Origin: Armillaria gallica
Lineage: Eukaryota; Basidiomycota; Agaricomycetes; Agaricales; Physalacriaceae
Direction of reading: 5' to 3'
DNA length: 64,000 bases
NCBI GenBank assembly: GCA_037576215.1
Contig: JBANDB010000007.1
Span: 5,673,001-5,737,000 of the forward strand
The position numbers were made by a program, and so were the translations under genes. The notes beneath the pieces are model-generated. The model worked only from the letters and a program-made list of their open reading frames with translations, made no database searches and had not been told where the DNA came from. How positions within the stretch are numbered: position 1 is the stretch's first letter; the number at the start of each line of letters is the position of its first letter. Positions 45,147 to 57,879 of the stretch are shown piece after piece.

Positions 45147-46313
45147 ATGCTCCTCCACTTTCCTCTTGCATTGTGTGATCAGTTCTTATGGTATGCAGCT
45201 GCTGTTCGCATCGATGTGGCAGACTATACACTTGTTTGCACAGAGGGACTCAATTCTCTCACTATTCATAGCCCAGTTATCATTGTAGATGAACACTCTG
45301 CTCTGCCCATGTCTAGCCTTTACAAGTGCAAAGGCTTTATTGTTGAAGATTTATCCACTATTTCAGATATCCTTCCCTACATCTCAACCATTGTCTTTCA
45401 AGCCAATTCTGCCAGCCCTTTCAACATAGCTGACACTATCAAGGTTCTCTCACTTCTACCCAGTGTGGATCACCTGTATTTTCATAATATCGAATTTGAT
45501 ATGTGCAGTGATCATGAACTCAAGGAGCTGTCGAAAGCTTGTCAAAATGTAAACATGATCACAATGCTTTCCTGCACAATCTCCACCGATAGTTTAAACG
45601 CTTTGTTACTGTGTAAGTGTGGTTGATTATACTGCTGGGAACTCCAATAACAATGTCCTAGATGCATCTCACATTTGGAATCTGGAGTTTGGGTGCAACA
45701 TGGTTTATAATCTAAGTGGCCTTTCATTAAAAGAGCACATTGCCACGGCTCTTGGTGCAATCCATGCAATCAACATGGTCATTCACTGTGGCCATGATTG
45801 GTACCAATACATGTGGTTAAACTATGTCATGTTCCAATCACTCAAGGTCATCAGGTTTGCTATGCAGGACGATGAAGCAAGACATGCCCTAGAATTACTT
45901 GTTGCTTCATCAGTCGCTGTGGAACAGCTTGAACTTTGCTTTTACCGTAAGTCTTCTTGAGTTTGTTTTGCTGCTTCTATGTTGCTTACCATGCACCGCT
46001 TAGCTTTTCTTTGGCCTGCACATGAAGCTCAATGAAACCCAAAAATCTGTTGTTGAAGGGCTTAACTAGCCTTCACACATTGATCATCATTGTCGATACA
46101 CATGGCTGGGAGTTGCTCTATCATACATTGACAACTCTGAATTCAGCATCACTTGAGAGAATTTCACTCCGATTTCTCTATTTTCTGAAGTTTTTCACAG
46201 CTGAACATTGTCTTACCTTACAATGCATAGACATGGCGTTATGGAATTGTGGTCGCACTAAAAAATTGACCTCTCTTCGCCTTAGTTGCACATTGGGTGG
46301 ATATTATGGTTGA
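45147..46313 (+). pseudogene. F-box/LRR-like family relic, copy 4
   Basis: Exon-like blocks: FPLALCDQFLWYAAAVRIDV (F-box-like position), LPYISTIVFQANSASPFNIA, LLPSVDHLYFHNIEFDM, VNMITMLSCTISTDSLNALL, then intron GTAAGT...CCTAG (about 45,613-45,659), IWNLEFGCNMVYNLSGLSLK, FQSLKVIRFAMQDDEARHA, intron GTAAGT...(about 45,950-46,005), LHTLIIIVDTHGWELLYHTL and KKLTSLRLSCTLGG. The repeating hydrophobic pattern is LRR-like. The start and one junction are uncertain. No stop is seen inside the main exons, so it could be a functional gene with an unrecognised first exon. Confidence 0.5.
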
Positions 46314-46771
46314 TGTGATGCAGGCCTATTTGAGAGGTTGATCCAGGAGGGGTTACCAAAAACAAGGGATTTCTTAGGGGAAATAATTTGCTGTGATTAC
46401 TAGTGCCAGGATAATTGCGTTGAGCTTAGAGTTGCCAAATCGCCTCAGTACAGATCAACCCTGTTGAACCTTGTTCCAAACTTTCAGTTATATGGAAAGA
46501 AAAATAAAAAATAAAAACCTACTATGTGCCTTCATATGAGTTTCACCTTTTGTTGTCGGCATTATCTTACCTTTTGTCAATGGGGATCTTGTCCCCGCAT
46601 CCTCCGCAGCTTGCCACAAAATGAAGGCTAGATTTCACCACTAGTGGGACAGCCCAAACCCATATGCCATATAAGAACTGTTCTCATTTTTAAGCTTATC
46701 TGGCAGCCATGTTGAAGTGAACCTGTAGTCTGTCATGCTCCCTCCCTCTCTCCTATTCAAAGCATGTACAC
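46314..46771. other. Non-coding gap between F-box-like genes
   Basis: Nothing recognised. It probably holds the terminator of copy 4 and the promoter remnants of copy 5. Confidence 0.3.
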
Positions 46772-48263
46772 TTGGATTCAATCCATGGTTACATCATCAC
46801 CATGTTCTCATGGTTTTCCTTGCAGAAACTCCCCTGTCTACCCATAGAAATATGGACAGAAGTGTTAAACTTTGCTGTCCTGCATCATGGTTGCTGTGGC
46901 AGATGCAGAGATTTCTGCTTTTACTGTGCCAAAAATTTTTCTCTCATCTCACGTCTCTTCCATGATATCACCCAAAGACTTGTCTTATCCATGGTGACTA
47001 TTCACTGTGGAGAAAACAATATGTTTGGGTTGTCTCCTTCTGTCCTTGCCATATACAATGCTCAAGAAGCCCTAGACTTCTTTGGCAGACCCCAAAATGT
47101 GAGTCTGATACGATTCATGAAATCCTTATCAGTTTTAGGCCTTTATCCACCATCCCATGATACCTATGACAAAGCCAAGAATGTTGTGCTTCAGCTTATC
47201 TCGTCATTCAGATATGTGGAGACTATAGAATTTGATGCCATCACTATCGACTTCCTTCCTCTTTTCATGGCCGAATACCCCCATGTGAAGAATATCCGCC
47301 TGGTCAACTGTCAGTTCTCCTTCTCCACCCTGAATATCTTTGTCTCTTATTTCAAGGTACTCAACATGCTTATATTTGATTCTCCAAGCCGGCCACTATC
47401 AGCAAATTCGGCATTCAACATGCTGGTACAGAACGCCGGTCAGGAACATGGATGTAGTTTGGTTGTTGGATGTTGTGATACATCATACACCAAAATTCGG
47501 TGTCTGGTGTTCCGTGGCATGTCCTTGCATATTGCTCTTGATTGGATGGGTTCATCAGAGGCCTTTTTTGATGCGCAAATGGTGTCTGCTATAGAGATTG
47601 AACACTGTATTGATCTCAGTGGCCTTCCAGCAATTTTTTCTGGAGGTGTTCCCAACTTACAACGCCTCAAAGTGGTCAACTGGGGTAAACTTTCCTCATG
47701 CTATGTCTCTGCATGTATGCTAATTGAAGCAATCCTTTCTAGATGAAGCAGACATAATCTCCTTGGAACAGCTCCTGCGCTTAGAGAGCCTGACACTCTC
47801 CATGCATTTGATGGATGCTCACCACATATCTTATGCCATTGATTCCCTACCATCTCCCTCCAATGTCTCCAGTCTCTGTATTGTTCTTGAAGCATTTGCT
47901 GATGAACATGATACCTTAGCTCCAGCCTCATTTGTGCAACTTTCCGGTGCTCTGGCTGCCAAAGCCCTGCATCTACAATGATTTGAACTGGTATTCCAAT
48001 GGCTCAGATTTGTCCCCATCGACATGTTCATTTCACTTGCTAGAGCAAGCCTATACATTTTCCAAGATCTGCCGATTTCTATCATTGCTAGGGCATCTCC
48101 CGAGACTATGAGACAGAGTCTGACGATTGATGTTCTTGAACCTGATGAACAAGAGCTGGTTTGGGCTCCTGTAAATGGATACACTGTCAGAATGTGGCAG
48201 TGTCTTGTTCACAATCATGACCAACGTGATAATATGCATGTCCAGGGTATTGTTCTGCACTAG
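46772..48263 (+). pseudogene. F-box/LRR-like family relic, copy 5
   Basis: After an acceptor (TTGCAG, 46,825) comes KLPCLPIEIWTEVLNFAV, a clear F-box opening, with CRDFCFYCAKNFSLISRLFH and LVLSMVTIHC. LRR-like lines follow: FRYVETIEFDAITIDFLPLF, YPHVKNIRLVNCQFSFSTL, FKVLNMLIFDSP, IRCLVFRGMSLHIALDWMG and VPNLQRLKVVNWGKL. A short GTATGC...TTCTAG segment (about 47,715-47,742) may be an intron joining EADIISLEQLLRLESLTLS, then a TGA at 47,979 (HLQ-stop-FELVFQWLRF) likely from CGA. Without that stop it would be a nearly complete ~450-residue protein. Confidence 0.6.
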
Positions 48264-49447
48264 GTTCTTATGATTCTTGAAAGGCATAAAGTATGATGGA
48301 CATATTTTATTATGGCAATACTTTACTTACTACTTGATAGGGACCATTGCCAGTATGACGTGTATTACCACTACTACCACTACTTACTTGAACATGCTTT
48401 GCAATTTACTATGTAACTTATGGCATGAACAAGACCACCAGCTTGAAGCTCACAGTGCTTGTTATAGATAATCAATGGCCTGATCATATTTGCGCACTAC
48501 ATCAATGAAAATGTTCTTGTTGCATTCTCCTTACCCTGAAGTGTTGTTACCTTGACTTTGCCATGAACAAACGATCTCAATGTGGAAATTGAAACCTGCT
48601 GATTTTGCATCATTTTCACTTTGGTTTTGTCTCTTCCTTCATGGATTTGTTTGTTCGACCTCCAATTTTGCTTTGGTGAGTTTGCACTGATCTTGTATAA
48701 TACATCTGTGGGGTTTTCAAATATGTCAATGTATGAATAAATGCCTCGGTGCTGGCATGCACCTGTCAACAAAAATTTCAAACTCAGAATGCAACTTTCG
48801 CATGAGCTGTGAATTAAATGTTAAACGTTTGATAATTGAGGGTGTTGCTGGCCCAATGCCAAAGAATCCTGGAATCTTTAAAATGGCATCTTCCGCAAAC
48901 TCCCAAAACTGCAGGCACTGTCACTTCGTCTCAGCCACATCCATGTTTTACATGGATGCTGCTTTTCTTGGGCTGTTGTGCATTGGTGTTTTACACTGAC
49001 ATTTGCATCTGGATACTGCCATGTAATAAACTGTTCTCGTTACCCTTTTTCTTAGACATACTACATTGCGCCTTTGATGTAAACTGTCAAAACTACATAA
49101 AACTACTCAGATGCACCCCATTATTCTGAATTGGCATACATCAGTGGCTCATTTGACAGTGCAAAGAAAAACTCTTACCCTATGTGCTCTAAAACATGAT
49201 TCAAGATGTGGTCATCCTTTATGAAGGCAAGACAAGTGTCATCAAACAATGGCCACGTCAACATAGGGATGCCATAGGGGGAAGCCATATATTTTTCTGG
49301 ATAGTCTCAGGCTGCACACTCAGCTTCTTTGCACATGTATTTGAAACCTCCATCTAGAAGAAGAATGGCAAACACCCCAGTCTCATTAAATTTGTATGTG
49401 ATGGATATGACATTTCCTTTGGACTGGTTTCCATCCATCATGGCAGA
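48264..49447. other. Non-coding or too decayed
   Basis: A plus-strand segment near 48,780-48,880 (NVKRLIIEGVAGPMPKNPGI) hints at another LRR-like relic, but it has no start or supporting repeats. Otherwise nothing is recognised. Confidence 0.3.
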
Positions 49448-50053
49448 TCAGGAAACAAAATGAAGGAGCGCATAAGATAGGCTCAGATAATGGTTATTCA
49501 ATGTCTTTTCAGAGGGGATGAAGATGGCTATGGTGTAATCAGTGTCTGTGGTTGTAAAAGGCAAACATTCCTCTGGCTTCAGCCAAAGGAAGAGGACCCA
49601 ATTGCACAAAAGGGCTTTGGCTTGCAACATATTACAGTCCTCGATAAGGACAGTGTTTACCAGCTGCAAGACATTGTAAGCTGAAGTCCTGAATGTAAAT
49701 GACCTTGCACTGACTTTGAGACAGGTGCACATAATATACATCAAGACATTGATCTCCTGGACCTCTGCAGACCAGTTGAGTATTTGAAAGATGACATGCC
49801 ACAGACTGAGTGATTGTGCGATTGTGACATGAAGAGTGTTTCCTTCCACCTGAACACCTATTCCAGGTGAAAGTAAGTCGATAATGATTGGACTATACAT
49901 AGAATTCTTACTGCTCTCATCATCTATAAACCTCATGCAATAGGTCAATGTGGTCATTCTAAGATGACTGCCCATGATGGACTGCCTGAAACAACAACCC
50001 CAAATGCCATTTATAACAGATTCTGCAATCTCCCTTAAACTGCCATGAAACAC
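49448..50053 (-). CDS. Hypothetical protein, 201 codons
   Basis: A single open frame of 201 codons starting MFHGSLREIAESVINGIWGC and ending LSYALLHFVS. A hydrophobic, Leu/Cys-rich periodicity (LLSPGIGVQVEGNTLHVTIA, VLIEDCNMLQAKALLCNWVL) is loosely like the C-terminal LRR-like part of the neighbouring family, and it lies beside those relics. There is no motif that I can name. It could be one long exon of an eroded gene. Confidence 0.35.
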   Translation of the reverse strand: MFHGSLREIAESVINGIWGCCFRQSIMGSHLRMTTLTYCMRFIDDESSKNSMYSPIIIDLLSPGIGVQVEGNTLHVTIAQSLSLWHVIFQILNWSAEVQEINVLMYIMCTCLKVSARSFTFRTSAYNVLQLVNTVLIEDCNMLQAKALLCNWVLFLWLKPEECLPFTTTDTDYTIAIFIPSEKTLNNHYLSLSYALLHFVS

Positions 50054-50417
50054 ACTCTGTGTGCCGCATCTCCGATTCTAAAAAGTGGCCTCTGTGCGAA
50101 TGGGCTATGTTGCATAACAATATATAATGTGATGTAGATGATATGTCTGGCATTGAGGTCACTATGCACCCAACCAGCCAAAAGTCCAACAGTACCCAGA
50201 GTGGAGAGGCAGGCCGCTCGATACACAGTCTTACTATGCATTCTCTTTTCCATCAGGATAGGCTACTTGCTCTCCATATGCTCTTCCACTGTGCGGAAGT
50301 CCTTGACTGCTTACCCTGATCATCAGAACAACTGCAGAAACCCAAAATCATCGAACCACAGAGACCTACTTCGCTCTGCTACATGGCTGCATACATAGCA
50401 AAGTAAGATAGACAACA

Positions 50418-52505
50418 ATGTTATGTACCAAGATCAATATGCTAACAGTTAAAACACAGGGAAGAACAAAAACCTTGATATCTGATATACCAGTTGCACA
50501 ATGGCTACTGGAGGCCAGGGATTCATCTGTTTATTTTGCTCGAAGGCCTGTTTATTGCGATGGAGATCACAATATGTCATTATTGTTCAGAAATTCACTA
50601 ATTCTGCCAAATATTTTAAAACAATGCCACACCAGGACCAAGAATGCCAACAGATGGTATCCATATAAGTTGCATCGAAATCAGAGTCATGAACCTTGTC
50701 CACTCTTTCTATGGTCACACAAAACATTACCTTGCACCAAGAGGAACTCCATACTTACAAGGAGTACCTTGGGAGTCCCCTCTTCACCAGGACCTTCAGT
50801 TGGAGGTCATTGGGCAGAAATGGATATGTCCTTGCACCTGTCACATTGGTGAACACTGAAGGCAAACAATCAAATCTGGAGGCTTCCCTTATCATTGTTG
50901 GTGAAATAATGCCTTCCTGTATGTGGATGGAGAGTTTAGGCGGGTGGAATCCAAAATGGAGGAATCTGATGTCAGCAGCTAAGTTCTTGCTGACTCTGGA
51001 AGAGCCATCCTATAGTCTCTATGCAGAAGATTGGAAGAATTCAGTGGGAAGGCTCAATAGCACCATTGCACTACTCTCTGAGAGCGGAAAGACACAAAAT
51101 CCAATATCTGCCGAGGGCAGTCAGGTCTTTATCAAGTTTGGAGTGCCTGTATTTGAACAATGGGTATGTTTATGAAGTACCGAACATATGGGTTTTATCA
51201 GCTCACTCAGAACATTATAAGACAACACCAAACTACTAGACCCTGTCATGCAGCATTGGGCTGTGGATGAAGAGTACCAAGAACCATTTAACAAGCTGAA
51301 AACACGATACCAGATTAAGGCCTTACCTGTCTTTGATATGAATGACAACTTTATTGAGCCAGACCAAATCAAAGCACTGCTGAAAGGTATATGCATTATC
51401 CACAATATCATCTGGTATTTACTGATGAAGCATTTCTATCCCAGGCACTCTTGTTGAAATGCATTTCTCCCTTAAACATTGGCATATTCAATACAATGAC
51501 CAACCTGCTCAAGATACATTCAGCCTTATCATGAAACAAATCTGCATTCTGGAGAATGCATGACCCCCGGCACCCAACCTGTACAAGACAACAAATGGGC
51601 CATACAGACCTGGTATAGGCAGTCCTGGCTACAGTCACCAGTTGTTTTCCCCTTCCCCATTGCAAACTTCAACCATATTGCATGGATCAGAACTGCAACT
51701 TGTGACACCGCCTCATACACCCAATTATGGAGGTTTACAAAGTTCTTTCGCCCCCATATCATCGCCTACTAAAGGGCACAATGGATAAGGAAAGGCTGTT
51801 ACCAAAAGCAGCAGTGATATATTCCTCTCACCTGGTCATATGCCCTTCTCACTCAGTCAACGTCACCTTCCCTTCCCAACTAGTGCATCAGTCAGTCCTG
51901 CCCTGGGTACCCCACAGATGTCACCACAAAGTTCACCTTCTGCAGAACTTGTGGCCATGTTCGAACAATGGAAGCAATCATTCCTCCAATCATTACCATC
52001 TAATGGTTATACAACCCCAACCTACGGTTCTCTGACCTATGAGTCTCTGTTGTATGGCTCCCCCCCCTATAGTTCTTTAGGTTCATCAGTACTTAGTCCA
52101 CAAATGGCACAAGGAGGATTTCCCAATGGAGCAGGCAACCTTATGATGGGAGGATCTTCGACCCAGTATTCCAAAGGCAGGGTGTTAGTGTCTGCAACCC
52201 CTCCCGATTATGGGGCAGATGATGTTCCTAGTGTGACTCAGCCCAAGCTTCCACCTCTGTGCCCCTTCAGACCTGCCCCTTCAGTCTCAGCCCTGTTCAC
52301 TTGCCAGACAGGTGATGCTGCAGTTGTGCCCATTGCCGCTCCATCTGTTACAGAGCTACCTGTTGGAAATGCTGGATCCAAGGAGACACAGGGCACAGCA
52401 CCTGAGCTTCAAATTCACACAGAAACTGGTTCAGGATTGCAAAAAAGGAAGGCGACTGACAAAGTCGAGGGGCAGCCTGCACAAAAAGTAGCGTGTAATA
52501 AGTAG
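50418..52505 (+). pseudogene. Conserved agaricomycete hypothetical protein with Ser/Pro tail
   Basis: The family blocks run across frames: PVAQWLLEARDSSVYFARRP, NSLILPNILKQCHTRTKNAN, then YGHTKHYLAPRGTPYLQGVP, WESPLHQDLQLEVIGQKW and CPCTCHIGE, FLYVDGEFRRVESKM, ALPVFDMNDNFIEPDQIKAL, and a long Ser/Pro/Tyr-rich tail (51,840-52,505) ending QKRKATDKVEGQPAQKVACN, a nuclear-localisation-like basic end. A paralogous family with an N-terminal R-P-V-Y-C block, a tandem 'YLAP-GTPYL-GVP' block and a basic tail recurs in agaricomycete genomes (recollection, function unknown). Frame changes at about 50,700 and 50,860, and stops between 50,900 and 51,250, break this copy. Confidence 0.55.
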
Positions 52506-53090
52506 GCAGCAGATACCCACGAAGATAAGCAAGTTGTGGACGCTGATATTCTTCTCTCATGGACATACCTCTTTTTTCCTTATTTAATCAACTTTTGTGT
52601 GCCTGATTTCAATCTGCTTTTCAACAGTTTACCTACCATCTAGCCCTCTTTGCCAATTATAATTATTATTCATGTTGGATCAAACAGTTATGTTTTATAT
52701 ACACATTCCTTTACAGTTGCCTATTTACTGACGCCTCTCTCGATCAACATAAAGTAGTTGACGACATCCCCTAACTGGCCATACTGGCTATTCCTCATAA
52801 AAATTACCAAACTACATTTGCAACAGCACAACTAATATTCACAAGTAATAACTAGGATATACCTGATCACGATGAGTACGAGTCTGGAATACAGCAAATA
52901 CTGGTCTGAACATCGTAACAGTATGTTATGGTTACCTCAATTGCAGTGTAGAACAGTCTGGCCATTACCAAATGCTGCTATAATGCCATGACATGCCAAC
53001 CACTGGCAAAAAAAAGCATTCTTACTATTCTTACCACTACTCTCGTTTCTCAATGGGACCTGTAAGTGCCATCAGACAATCACTCAGGAT
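52506..53090. other. Non-coding
   Basis: No gene is recognised between two hypothetical-protein relics. Confidence 0.3.
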
Positions 53091-53099
53091 ATTCTTATC

Positions 53100-53800
53100 A
53101 TTCATTCTAGATACTAATCTGCCTCCTGAAAAAGCATGACCAGGCTGCATTCATTGCCAAGCTCGCTCGAACCTACATTGATGCCAAAGCTGGAGCGCAT
53201 CTACCCAATTGGTGGAATCTTGCACAGTACGCATGGAAGGGTATGTTTCCCGATGATTTTCAAGGGGAAGATGGCTGGCGGTTGCTGAAACTAGTATGTT
53301 GCCATAAATCTTAAATACTTTCATGAGGACTGACCTCACATCAGGAACTGGCTATCTATCTCGAAGCTGCAACCCAACCTAAACCTTGGAACAAAAATCA
53401 AAAGAAACTCACCAACATCGAAAAATGGGTTGAAAATCAGAAGAAACTCATTGACATCGAAAATTGGTTTGAAAAACAAAAGAAGCCTTTTGGTCTGGGA
53501 AAGGCTGATGAACTGTTCTCCTTCATAGAATGTGAGCTCTACGTTGGTGAAGTAGTTGTAGGGGACAGTTCAGAGGATGTCCCATATGAGGTTGATGCTA
53601 GGGGGATGCCATGCAGAGTGGAATGGCACGGTGGTCACAAGCCTGGCCAAGCCACTTCAGTCATGGAGAGAAGCCAAGGACATTGTAGCTTGTTGTGGCA
53701 TATCCATCTTCATTGTCTGAAAATTCAAAAATTAACTGGAATCATCCCGCCAACTGCACGACAGACTGTCCGGTGTAGTCAATGCAGATACATGAGATGA
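53100..53800 (+). pseudogene. Hypothetical protein relic with 13-residue repeat
   Basis: An open frame without a start codon from about 53,125 reads LLKKHDQAAFIAKLARTYID, LPNWWNLAQYAWKGMFPDDF and GWRLLKL, then a 51-bp intron GTATGT...CATCAG (about 53,293-53,343) and ELAIYLEAATQPKPWNKN. A near-tandem repeat follows: NQKKLTNIEKWVE / NQKKLIDIENWFE / KQKKPFG (about 53,395-53,500), then ECELYVGEVVVGDSSEDVPY. The 5' exons are missing. The family is not recognised. Confidence 0.45.
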
Positions 53801-56800
53801 GCACAGTGAAACGACATACTTGTGAGAATGGGAAGGTATGCCGAACTCACTGCAGGATTGTGCCACTGGCTTAACACCTGATTATCTATAGATCTAGATG
53901 CCACCAGCAGACCATGCAATTATCTGTCAGCAGTCACTGACCAATTTTAAGAGTGAAAATGTATACTGAGCTCACATTGTCTGCCATTGCTATGGGCCTA
54001 GTATAGATGTTACAACATTGAGGTGAGTGAGGAGATACGCTGTACTGAAAATTTATTGCTGACACTCATTTAATGTAGTTCAGGCCTAAGATAGGAGTTG
54101 GTCAAAGGAACGCATGCCTCTCAGCAAGGCAAGCAACATTACTCGTACTCTCTCATGTGTAGATAGTTTGAAGTAAGTAAACATTGTTCTGCAGATACCT
54201 ACAACACTACAGGGAATAAGGAGCACTGGTACTTCTGAAAATAAACATTCTATAGACACCAAGGTCCTACCAAAAACCACCGAGATAGGGCCCATAGTGA
54301 TGGTGATGTTGGCTGCATGCGGTGGGACAGACACACATATACTGGATTATTTTTGGCCTGGACCCCGAACAGGGTATCTGCAGATGTTCGTGCTCCACGT
54401 GCAGGAAGGAGTAGGTCCATTCTCTGAAGATGGAGTTCACCACCTGAGTTACTGCTGTACACTGTTGCCTCTATACTGAAGTCTTCACAAATGGTGAGCC
54501 TTCCTAGCTTGAAGTTTTCTTTTTGCCAAGGCGAGATTTGGTGAACCTGCAGATGTGGCGGTCAAAGATAGTACTCCAACTTGAAGGCAGGCCCTCAGGC
54601 GGTGTGTAGGTCCTCAAACGATACAGTCGCTGATTGAAATGGGTTAGCTACATGATGGAAGCGACTACACTGCATGTCCCCATGGTGACTGAGGCAGTGA
54701 TGGCAGTGACAACTACTCACCCACATGGGTGATGCCTTTCTGCAGGTTTGTGTGCTATTGAAGAGGGGCAATGCGAGGATTGTGCTGGATTTGAGGAGGA
54801 AGGCTGGAAAGCAATGGATAGCAGGCTTTGAGTTGTGAAAACCTGCTAAGAGGTGAATGCGAGGCCTTCTGAAGATGGGTTGTATGTACATACATCTGCA
54901 GATGTCCTGGCCTGTTGATGATGGGTCACCGAGTGAGTAAATAGCTTGAAACTATTGCCAATGTTAACACATTGTTTAAGTTCCGCAGATATGATATCAA
55001 TGTAATGAGAGCTTTGAAGAGTTCATCCCCCAAATTGCAGAGCTGTTCAGAGCTACGCTGGTGTGCATGGGAGTGTGAGCTAGGTGAGTGTGAAAATACA
55101 GATAATGAGGCTAGCTCTGAGTATTCTTAATGATCCTAGTGAATGGCACACACAATGGATTGAAAGAAGGTATGTATTGCACTGTAACAAAGGATACATC
55201 AAAACTTGATTGATACGGAATGGGAGTCTGCGACTGGAAAAATGAAATGATGCCCATGAAGGGGTGAGTGGTTCTGATGGCTGGATCTGTGGGCATACAT
55301 GCTTGAAGAACAAATGCATTTGAGATCAGATGGCAGTTTTGTGATGGGATTTGAGATCGCATGCAAGAGATAGAGAGGACAATGGTTGGGTATGTTCTGG
55401 GGTGGGCTAACGATTGCCAGTGGTTGTGAGAGTGTGGCTACAAGTGTGGTGCTTGAGCCTCGAAGACGTCTCTATCAATGCCATCAAAGTAGTTGGACAG
55501 TGCTGATCCTTGTAGGAAAAGATGTTGGCTCTCCCATGATGCTGTGCATGATGTAGCAGGGAGTGGAGACTCAGGAGGTGAGTCTGGATGGAGGTGGCTT
55601 CGATAAGTACCCTGGATTGGCAATATACCATCATACTCACGTTGGTGGTCATTGTGAGCAGCGTCTAGCCCAGTATGTAAACAGAGGAACAAGGGAAAAG
55701 GTTGGGCATGCACCTGCATGCCTGAAAATCGCTGGTAATACTTCTACCTTGTGGACAAGGTGTCTACTGTGCTGGTGCTTCAACTCTCAGCCATGCAATT
55801 GAGATGGGAGAAGCTCACCAGAAATATCAAAGGCAAATGCAGAGGTTGATAACTTGCTTAGGCATGGTTCTGGTGGAAAAGAGTTAGCGAGATGGGTGAT
55901 CTATAATTTAGGATTACTCCAACCTTGTTGAGTTGGTGTGGAGTATGGAAGAGTGAGTGGTAGATAAAAGGATGGCAAAGCACTGTGAGAGTCTCTGGGT
56001 TGGTGATGTTTGCATAGGTGAAAGCTTATTTCAATGAGCAACATGGACAGTGATGTCATCCAAGGGTGCCACACAATTTCTTAAACATTTATTTCTCTCA
56101 AGGAAATTATTGCAGGTCGACGCTGATGAATATCAATGGACACAGCTCCAAGACTTGCAAGGCAGGCTTTGCATGTCATCACAGCCAGTATGATATCGAA
56201 GATGATAGATTGAATGGCTCAGGTAGGCGAGGCTTAGGGCCCGGTTAGAAGTTCATAGATTGGAAAAAGAGTGGGAAGGTGTCATGGGTACTTAGCCAAG
56301 TGGGCTGCTGCAAGCACAGCAGGCACGAGTCTGCACCTGGGCCTGAGGCCTGAAGCTTAGCTTGAAGTTGAAGCACAAGAACGATATAAATAATTGTGGG
56401 GTCATTGAATGTCTTGTTTACCTCATAATGCTGAGAAATACATAAGTATATGACATCCCATGCTTTCATGGACTACAGGACATGCTTGTAGATTCTGTAT
56501 ACCAGTAGGACAGGTGCCAAGTATGGAAAAAGGGGGTGTAGATGGGACAGGACAGTAGAGGTATGACAACATCACCTGCAAGATGAAAAGTTACATTTTA
56601 AGTCCTACTACACAAATGATTCGGCAGGCTTTGATAATTTCTGCATGGAGGTAGATCAAACAAAAGGATGCTAAACAAAAACTTGCTATTACAATAAGGC
56701 TCGACAGTATTGTTGAGAGACACACCTTTGAGTTATTGAGCAACCTGTCAAAGAATAAACAATATGCACAGAGTCAATGCGCTTCCCACTAAACTGGAAT

Positions 56801-57879
56801 GTTGACAGGTCACAGAAGATGATATGGCAAACAAATCAATGGGGCCAAGACCTGGCTGCAAACTGCAGCATTGATGGTATATCTTCCCTAAGTCTAGATT
56901 TGGATAGCAGGTTGTTAGTCCTGCCCTTCTTGTTCCACACATGGGAGTAAGTGCTACAAAGATCATGGCATTGAAGGGGATGATTGCCTTTCCTTCTCTT
57001 TACAGGTTGCCAAGGTTGCCACCAAATGGCACCAATGCTAGTATAGTTGTCGAAGAAAGAGAGACTGAATGACATCATCAGTTCCTGGTATATTTATTTT
57101 TCATTAGACATTAACGGTGAGGAGGAAGATGGTTCTAATCCAAGGAATCTTATTCTCGAGAGCAGATCGTGATATTCAGAGACTGTTGGTTGGAATAGGG
57201 AGATGTTGAGCCATCCCACATGGCCTGATAGACATGTGTATAGCTAGCCTCCCCCGTGTATGGCCTAAGCACTGAGCATCCAGTTGTGTCCTTGCTGGTG
57301 ATGATAATGTGCCAGAGGGCAACACTTGGGTAACACTGTGCACTTTCAGGAATGTGGTTGGATGAGAGTGAAAGCACTGCAAGAAGAAATTGAGTGATAT
57401 CGATGAAGGGACCTGGAAATCACCTTTGGTATGTGGTCTGGAGGTATGAATGAGCACTGGTTTTGTTGCAGTCATCTAAAATGATGCACCTTCTGCCACC
57501 TCTGTTGTCATGACTGCTCTCGTACACCAAAAATTTCCTGCTAGATATTCAGCTGAGTTTTGGCTCTAGAAATATAGGCAGTGTGTACTCACTGTGGTTT
57601 GGCTCATATTGGGGATTCAGATTGGATTCAGAATAAAAATGTGTTCATTTTCAAGATTGTATAAAATATTCAAATACAAAATAATATATAATAAATAGAT
57701 AGAGAGCGTGGGATCACATGCAGGGCCAGCATACATGCTGTCCATGTCATGTCTTCAGCCTTGCATAGAACACTTTATTGAGCCTTCCACTACACATAGC
57801 AATGGAACAGCAGCACATGAAGGCCATGTGATGCCATGCAAAACAGAAAATTGGGGTGAGGTTGCTTTCAGTAGCAGCA
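53801..57879. other. 4 kb without a recognisable gene
   Basis: Only short open frames of fewer than 100 codons, on both strands, without motifs. A segment at about 56,290-56,335 matches 20,075-20,125 in reverse. G- and T-rich plus-strand stretches with very few CpGs suggest old, heavily mutated repeats. Boundaries were not found. Confidence 0.4.
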
